Shown here: positions 58,193 through 64,000 of the stretch, piece by piece
Layout of the letters: every line of letters begins with the position of its first letter
Numbering within the stretch: the first letter of the stretch is position 1
Source: Acidobacteriota bacterium
Lineage (GTDB): Bacteria > Acidobacteriota > Thermoanaerobaculia > Multivoradales > Multivoraceae
Reading direction: 5' to 3'
NCBI GenBank assembly: GCA_026707325.1
Contig: JAPOXA010000007.1
Coordinates: 1-64,000, forward strand
Length of the DNA: 64,000 nt
The notes under the pieces: generated by a model
Seen by the model: only the letters and a program-made list of their open reading frames with translations
Database searches by the model: none
Told to the model about the DNA's origin: nothing
Program-made: the position numbers and the translations under genes

Positions 58193-58957
58193 TCAGGACG
58201 CCAGCCGCTCGAGCAGTTCGTCGTCCAGGTCGAAGTTGGCCCAGACGTTCTGCACGTCGTCCTGATCCTCCAGCGCATCGATCAGGCGCATGAGCGGACC
58301 CGCGCCCCCTTCGTCTACCTGGACCAGGTTCTGCGGTTCCATCGTCAGTTGCGCGACGGTCGCGGTCAGGCCGCGCTCCTCGATCGCATCCTTCGTCGCA
58401 TGGAACGCCTCGACCGAGGTGTAGACGCTATAGCTCTCGTCCTCGACGGAGAAGTCCTCCGCCTCGAGTTCGAGGGCAAGCTCGACCAGCGCTTCCTCGT
58501 CCACGCCGGAGCCTTCGAGGGCAGCGCGATCGAAGGCGAAGAAGCCGCGACGATGGAACATCCAGGCGACGCAGCCGTTCTCGCCCAGGTTGCCGCCGTG
58601 CTTGGTGAACAGGTGCCGGACCTCCGAAACGGTCCGGTTCCGGTTGTCGGTGAGGGTCTCGACCAGCACCGCCACGCCGCCGGGGCCGTACCCCTCGTAG
58701 GTGACTTCCTCGTAGGACACGCCTTCGAGTTCTCCGGTGCCCTTCCTGATCGCCCTGTCGATGTTGTCTCCCGGCACGTTCTGCGCTTTCGCCTCCGACA
58801 GGGCGTGACGGAGTCTCGGGTTGCCCGAGGGATCGCCCCCGCCGAGCCGGGCGGCCACCGACACCTCTTTCAGGATGCGAGTGAAGACCTTGCTGCGACG
58901 GGCGTCCTGGGCCGCCTTCTTGTGCTTGATCGTGCTCCACTTGCTGTGACCGGACAT
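58193..58957 (-). CDS. yebC: YebC/PmpR (TACO1-family) protein
   Basis: Predicted 254-residue protein: MSGHSKWSTIKHKKAAQDAR, RLRHALSEAKAQNVPGDNID, YEEVTYEGYGPGGVAVLVET and ENGCVAWMFHRRGFF are diagnostic. Family members act as regulators or as translation helpers at proline stretches. Stop lies 19 bp before ruvC. Confidence 0.95.
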   Translation of the reverse strand: MSGHSKWSTIKHKKAAQDARRSKVFTRILKEVSVAARLGGGDPSGNPRLRHALSEAKAQNVPGDNIDRAIRKGTGELEGVSYEEVTYEGYGPGGVAVLVETLTDNRNRTVSEVRHLFTKHGGNLGENGCVAWMFHRRGFFAFDRAALEGSGVDEEALVELALELEAEDFSVEDESYSVYTSVEAFHATKDAIEERGLTATVAQLTMEPQNLVQVDEGGAGPLMRLIDALEDQDDVQNVWANFDLDDELLERLAS

Positions 58958-58971
58958 CGCTCGTTTATCTT

Positions 58972-60264
58972 ATGCTGCGCCGCCACGTGACCGGCGCGAC
59001 CAAACCCTCGGCGAGCGAGATCCTCGACCGCCTCGAAGTCTGGGGACAGAAGCTCGGCCTCGACGCCACGCGGAGCCTGCTCGACGTGCTCGGCAGGCCG
59101 CAGCAGCGCGTGCCGGCGGTGCTGGTCGCGGGGACCAACGGCAAGGGTTCGACCAGCGCCGCGCTCGCCTCGATCCTGAGCGCCGCCGGCTTCCGCTGCG
59201 GCCTCTACACCTCGCCGCACCTCGAGCACGTCGAGGAGCGGCTCCGGATCGACGGCACGGCGATATCGGAGACCGAACTCGGGCACTGGCTCCGGCGTGT
59301 GCTGGACGCGGCCGGCGAGGCCCCGCCGACCTACTTCGAGAGCCTGACCGCGGCGGCCTGGCTGCACTTCGCCCATCACGGCGTGGACGCCGCGGTGTTC
59401 GAGGTCGGCCTGGGCGGTCGGCTCGACGCGACGAACGTCTCGGACCCCCTGCTCTCCGTGATCACCCAGGTAGCGCGTGACCACGCACACCAATTGGGCT
59501 GGACCCTGACCTCCATCGCCGGCGAGAAGGCCGGCGTGATGCGTCCCGGCCGCACCTGCCTGACCTGGCCCGGCCGGCCGGAGGTGGAGCGTGAGCTTCA
59601 CCGCTGCGCGGCGGTCTGCGGCGCGCGTCTCGTCGACGCGAGCGTCGGTGCCGAGCTCGACCGTCTTCAGGCGCCACTGGCCGGCCGCCACCAGTTCGGC
59701 AACGTCGCGCTCGCGATTCGGGCCGCGGAGGAGTTCTGCGCCCTCGCCGAAAGCGAACTCCCCGCCGCAGCCGTGAGGAATGGCGTCGACGCACTGCGCT
59801 GGCCCGGCCGCCTGGAATGGGTCGATCTGGAGGCCCATGGGGCACGCCGCCGGGTGCTCTTCGATGCCGCCCACAACCCTGCCGGCGCGGCCGCGCTCCG
59901 CACCTACCTCGACGAGACCGGGCTCCGGTTCGATCTCCTCTACGGATCGCTCGCCGAGAAGGAGCCGGAACTGTGCCTTCCCGTACTGGCCGAGAAGGCG
60001 GATCGGGTCGCGCTGACGGCGTTCGACCACCCCAGGGCGGCGTCGCCTGAAACGCTGGCGCCGCTGCTGCCGGCAGGTCGCGCCGCCATCCATGAAGACG
60101 CCTCGAACGCACTCGAACGCTGCCTCGCGGCACCGTCGAGTCCAGACCACGCCCTTGTCGTCACCGGCTCGTTGTACCTCGTCGGCGAGGTCCGATCGGC
60201 CCTGCGCGGCCGCTACAACGTACCTCCCGCCGCAAGGAAAGTGGTCACGGGCTTCCGGCCGTAG
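58972..60264 (+). CDS. folC: Folylpolyglutamate/dihydrofolate synthase
   Basis: Predicted 430-residue Mur-ligase-like enzyme. The P-loop is VAGTNGKGSTSAALAS, with TSPHLEHVEERLRIDG, EVGLGGRLDATN and LFDAAHNPAGAAALR. It diverges from yebC with a 14-bp gap, and its end overlaps convergent rpiB by 20 bp. Confidence 0.94.
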   Translation: MLRRHVTGATKPSASEILDRLEVWGQKLGLDATRSLLDVLGRPQQRVPAVLVAGTNGKGSTSAALASILSAAGFRCGLYTSPHLEHVEERLRIDGTAISETELGHWLRRVLDAAGEAPPTYFESLTAAAWLHFAHHGVDAAVFEVGLGGRLDATNVSDPLLSVITQVARDHAHQLGWTLTSIAGEKAGVMRPGRTCLTWPGRPEVERELHRCAAVCGARLVDASVGAELDRLQAPLAGRHQFGNVALAIRAAEEFCALAESELPAAAVRNGVDALRWPGRLEWVDLEAHGARRRVLFDAAHNPAGAAALRTYLDETGLRFDLLYGSLAEKEPELCLPVLAEKADRVALTAFDHPRAASPETLAPLLPAGRAAIHEDASNALERCLAAPSSPDHALVVTGSLYLVGEVRSALRGRYNVPPAARKVVTGFRP

Positions 60265-60703
60265 CCGGGTCAGCGCCGCTGTCGATCTTCGCGACGCGAG
60301 CGGTGTGGCGGTCGCCGTCGAAGGGCGTGTCGAGGAAGACCTCGAGGAGTTCGGTCGCCTGGCCGGCGCCGAGGACGCGGGCGCCGAGGGCCAGGACGTT
60401 CGCGTCGTTGTGGGCGCGGGACATGCGCGCCGTGAAGCTGTCGGTGGGGTTGACGGCCCGGACGCCCGCGAAGCGATTCGCCGACATCGCCATGCCGACT
60501 CCCGTGCCGCAGACGAGCAGTCCGCGGTCGGCCTCTCCGGCGGCGAGGGCGCGGGCGACCTGGGCCGCCTTGTCCGGATAGTCGACGGACCCGGAACCGT
60601 CGGCGCCGAAGTCCACGAACTCGATGCCGCGCGCCCGCAGCACCTCGCCGAGCTGGTTCTTCAGCTCGACCCCGGCGTGATCCGCGCCGACCGCGAACTT
60701 CAT
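60245..60703 (-). CDS. rpiB: Ribose-5-phosphate isomerase B
   Basis: Predicted 152-residue enzyme: VGADHAGVELKNQLGEVL, FGADGSGSVDYPDKA, GLLVCGTGVGMAMSANRFAG (with the catalytic cysteine) and RMSRAHNDANVLALGARVLG. ATG 60703 is the clear start. With rpe it serves the pentose phosphate pathway. Confidence 0.95.
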   Translation of the reverse strand: MKFAVGADHAGVELKNQLGEVLRARGIEFVDFGADGSGSVDYPDKAAQVARALAAGEADRGLLVCGTGVGMAMSANRFAGVRAVNPTDSFTARMSRAHNDANVLALGARVLGAGQATELLEVFLDTPFDGDRHTARVAKIDSGADPATAGSP

Positions 60704-60711
60704 CCGCCGGG

Positions 60712-60948
60712 CTACTCCCCGGACTCCGTTTCCGGTTCCGGCTCGGGCGGCGCTGGCGACGCCTTGGTCTTCTTGCTCGACGCCTTCTTGCTCGACGCCT
60801 TCTTCCTGGACGCCTTGGCCTTGGTCCGCCGCACCTTCACCGCCCGCGGCGCCGCCTCCCGGGCCGCGGCCTCCTCGCGGCGGCGCTGCTTGAGGCGCTT
60901 CAGCCGGCGCTGGCGGCGACGACGGAGTTTGCGGTCCTTCTCTCTCAT
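60712..60948 (-). CDS. Small highly basic lysine/arginine-rich protein
   Basis: Predicted 78-residue protein: an arginine-rich helix (RRRRQRRLKRLKQRRREE), then lysine/alanine/serine repeats (KKASSKKASSKK) and an acidic proline tail. It could bind nucleic acid, but low complexity prevents assignment. ATG 60948 overlaps the purE stop (ATGA), and it ends 8 bp before rpiB, so it seems to be a true operon member. Confidence 0.65.
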   Translation of the reverse strand: MREKDRKLRRRRQRRLKRLKQRRREEAAAREAAPRAVKVRRTKAKASRKKASSKKASSKKTKASPAPPEPEPETESGE

Positions 60949-61454
60949 TCCTGGAGCGTAACCGCATCCTGCCGCACGCGCTCGTCCGCGGCGGCAACGC
61001 GCTCGCCCATCCCGCCGCGGTAGCGCTGCAGCGCGGCGGCCAGATCCGGATCGCCGAGCGCCAGGATCTGGAGAGCCAGCAGGCCGGCGTTGTCGGCACG
61101 GTTCACGCCCACGGTAGCGACCGGGATCCCGGGGGGCATCTGCACGATCGCCAGCAGAGCGTCCACACCGTTCAGCGGACCGCTCGCCACCGGGACGCCG
61201 ACCACCGGCAGGGTCGTCGCGGCGGCCACGACGCCCGGAAGCGCGGCGGCAACGCCGGCGCCGGCGATCAGCACGCCGATGCCGCGTTCGGCCGCGCCTT
61301 CGGCCCACTCGGCCGTTTTCCGCGGGGTTCGGTGGGCCGAGAGAACCCGCGCCTCGCAGCCGACCCCGAAATCGGCGCAGACCTTCGCCGCCTTCTTCAT
61401 CGTCGGCCAATCCGAGTCGCTGCCCATGACGATGCCCACTCTGATGTCGCTCAT
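60945..61454 (-). CDS. purE: N5-carboxyaminoimidazole ribonucleotide mutase
   Basis: Predicted 169-residue purine enzyme: VGIVMGSDSDWPTMKKAA, VLSAHRTPRKTAEW, GAGVAAALPGVVAAATTLPV and GVDALLAIVQMPPGIPVATV. purK is not adjacent. Confidence 0.95.
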   Translation of the reverse strand: MSDIRVGIVMGSDSDWPTMKKAAKVCADFGVGCEARVLSAHRTPRKTAEWAEGAAERGIGVLIAGAGVAAALPGVVAAATTLPVVGVPVASGPLNGVDALLAIVQMPPGIPVATVGVNRADNAGLLALQILALGDPDLAAALQRYRGGMGERVAAADERVRQDAVTLQE

Positions 61455-61517
61455 TCGCTCCTGATCTCCGGGTTGCTGCTGGTGATGTGTCGATGTGTCG
61501 TCCGTGACGCCGCTCGC

Positions 61518-63119
<1,602 letters not shown>

Positions 63120-63194
63120 ACCACAGGCGCGCAAGGGGAACCTCACGTACCGCCGGCGGCCGGTTCCGCACGAAGTACCCCTAGAATCCAGGCG

Positions 63195-64000
63195 ATGAGG
63201 TCGAACGCCAACGGTGCCGAGCAGCGGCCGCTGCTGACCTCCGACGTTGCCGCCCCGGCCGACGCCCTGACCCGACTGGTCGCCCGCGGAGACCAGGAGT
63301 TCGAGGCGTTCTTCGAGCGCGTCGAGAGCGTCGAGCTGCTGCCGAAGGGCGCTCCCAACCGTGTCCGGCTGAGGAAGGAACAGGGGCTCGCGGTGAGGAA
63401 GATCGAGAACGGGAGGAGCCGTCTGGCGGCGGCCGACACGATCTCGGGACCCGCCTTCGCCGCCTGCTGCGACCGGGTGGCGGGAACGACGCGGTCGATC
63501 GGCACGACACCGCCGCGAATCAGGACCGGCAGGTGGCCGGCGCTGCGCCTGGCCCAGATCGAACAGGCGGAATCCAGGCTCACCCGCGCCGTGAACCGGC
63601 GGCGCGTCGGATTCCCGATGGAGATCACCGCGCGCCGTCATCGCCGGCAGGTACAGGTCATCCGCAGCCGGATGGCCGCGCCGCCGCAGTTCGAGGAGTA
63701 CTTCAGCCTGCACGTGAAGACGCCGTGGGGCGTCTGGGGCGGTCTGCTGCCGTCGCTCGCGGCCGAGGACCTGGACCCGGTCGCCCTCTGCCTCGTCGAC
63801 CGGCTGCGCTCGCGAGGCCTGCCGCCCCACCGGCCCGGTCCCGGCGTCATCGTCCTCGGGCCCAACGCCGCCGCGGTCCTGCTCCACGAAGTCGTCGCGC
63901 ACGCGCTGGAGGCGGACACCCTGGCCCTCTCCGGCTCTCCGGACCAGGTTGTCGGGCTGAAGCTCGGTGGCCCCGAGCTCGACGTGGTCGACGATCCGCG
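63195..64000 (+). CDS. TldD/PmbA-family metalloprotease, partial
   Basis: The first 268 residues of a gene running off the window. From ATG 63195 the frame stays open; near residue 240 it shows [14 protein letters not shown], the HExxxH zinc motif of TldD/PmbA-type proteins followed by a glutamate. The N-terminal part ([20 protein letters not shown]) is divergent from TldD. Such proteases process microcins or modified peptides. Divergent from the carboxyltransferase. Confidence 0.75.
   Translation, partial: MRSNANGAEQRPLLTSDVAAPADALTRLVARGDQEFEAFFERVESVELLPKGAPNRVRLRKEQGLAVRKIENGRSRLAAADTISGPAFAACCDRVAGTTRSIGTTPPRIRTGRWPALRLAQIEQAESRLTRAVNRRRVGFPMEITARRHRRQVQVIRSRMAAPPQFEEYFSLHVKTPWGVWGGLLPSLAAEDLDPVALCLVDRLRSRGLPPHRPGPGVIVLGPNAAAVLLHEVVAHALEADTLALSGSPDQVVGLKLGGPELDVVDDP

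Overview
The window is about 64 kb of high-GC DNA from a Gram-negative bacterium. It encodes BamD, TonB/ExbB/ExbD, RseP, a heptosyltransferase-like enzyme and several secreted or lipoprotein redox enzymes. Compact operons with 4-nt stop/start overlaps, duplicated ExbD genes next to signal-peptide TPR proteins, an orphan SoxC/SoxD-like pair and DUF3604 and PQQ enzymes would fit an acidobacterial (Thermoanaerobaculia-like) genome. That placement is inference, because no rRNA or marker comparison was possible.

Layout. 1-9.0 kb: periplasmic redox genes (SoxCD-like pair, PQQ lipoprotein dehydrogenase, c-type cytochrome, PQQ sugar dehydrogenase), a phosphotransferase and a DUF3604 lipoprotein. 9.0-9.9 kb: PP2C/SpoIIE phosphatase. 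9.92-16.94 kb: an accessory island made of two homologous modules. Each module reads, left to right: intrinsic terminator, conserved 3' block, minus-strand secreted protein of unknown family, conserved hairpin-rich leader, divergent tyrosine recombinase. A C-terminal scrap of a response regulator sits at the right edge, beside tRNA-Ser. 17.1-26.3 kb: serS and a polysaccharide locus (membrane protein, fused glycosyltransferases, polyprenyl-phosphate glycosylphosphotransferase). 26.3-33.1 kb: PSP1/RicT-like gene, purD, ispH, Rrf2 regulator, HAD, NUDIX, GT9. 33.2-33.6 kb: tRNA-Pro, Arg, His, Arg. 33.7-41.5 kb: UvrD-type helicase, glmU, TPR-like, GNAT, GT2 and GT-C genes. 41.5-48.4 kb: a tightly packed run truA-cdsA-dxr-rseP-PASTA-rpe-bamD followed by a Fis-like gene. 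48.6-53.2 kb: transglycosylase, TatA, AmgK-like kinase, YfiH, GatB. 53.2-57.5 kb: exbB-exbD-exbD-tonB-TPR plus a frameshifted TPR paralogue. 57.7-63.1 kb: ruvC, yebC, folC, rpiB, purE and a biotin-dependent carboxyltransferase. The window ends inside a TldD/PmbA-like gene.

The two most striking features are outside ordinary annotation. The first is the duplicated recombinase/secreted-protein module: coding regions have diverged, yet the non-coding leader and 3' block remain clearly alike and hairpins persist in both, which suggests a functional cassette-like unit. The second is a dispersed multi-hairpin repeat ending in GCGCACCCAGTG. It occurs at least 13 times, mostly between genes but also read in frame inside two genes. 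Its stems differ in sequence between copies but remain self-complementary.

All starts were chosen by eye from ribosome-binding sites, overlaps, signal peptides and family length. No database search was possible.
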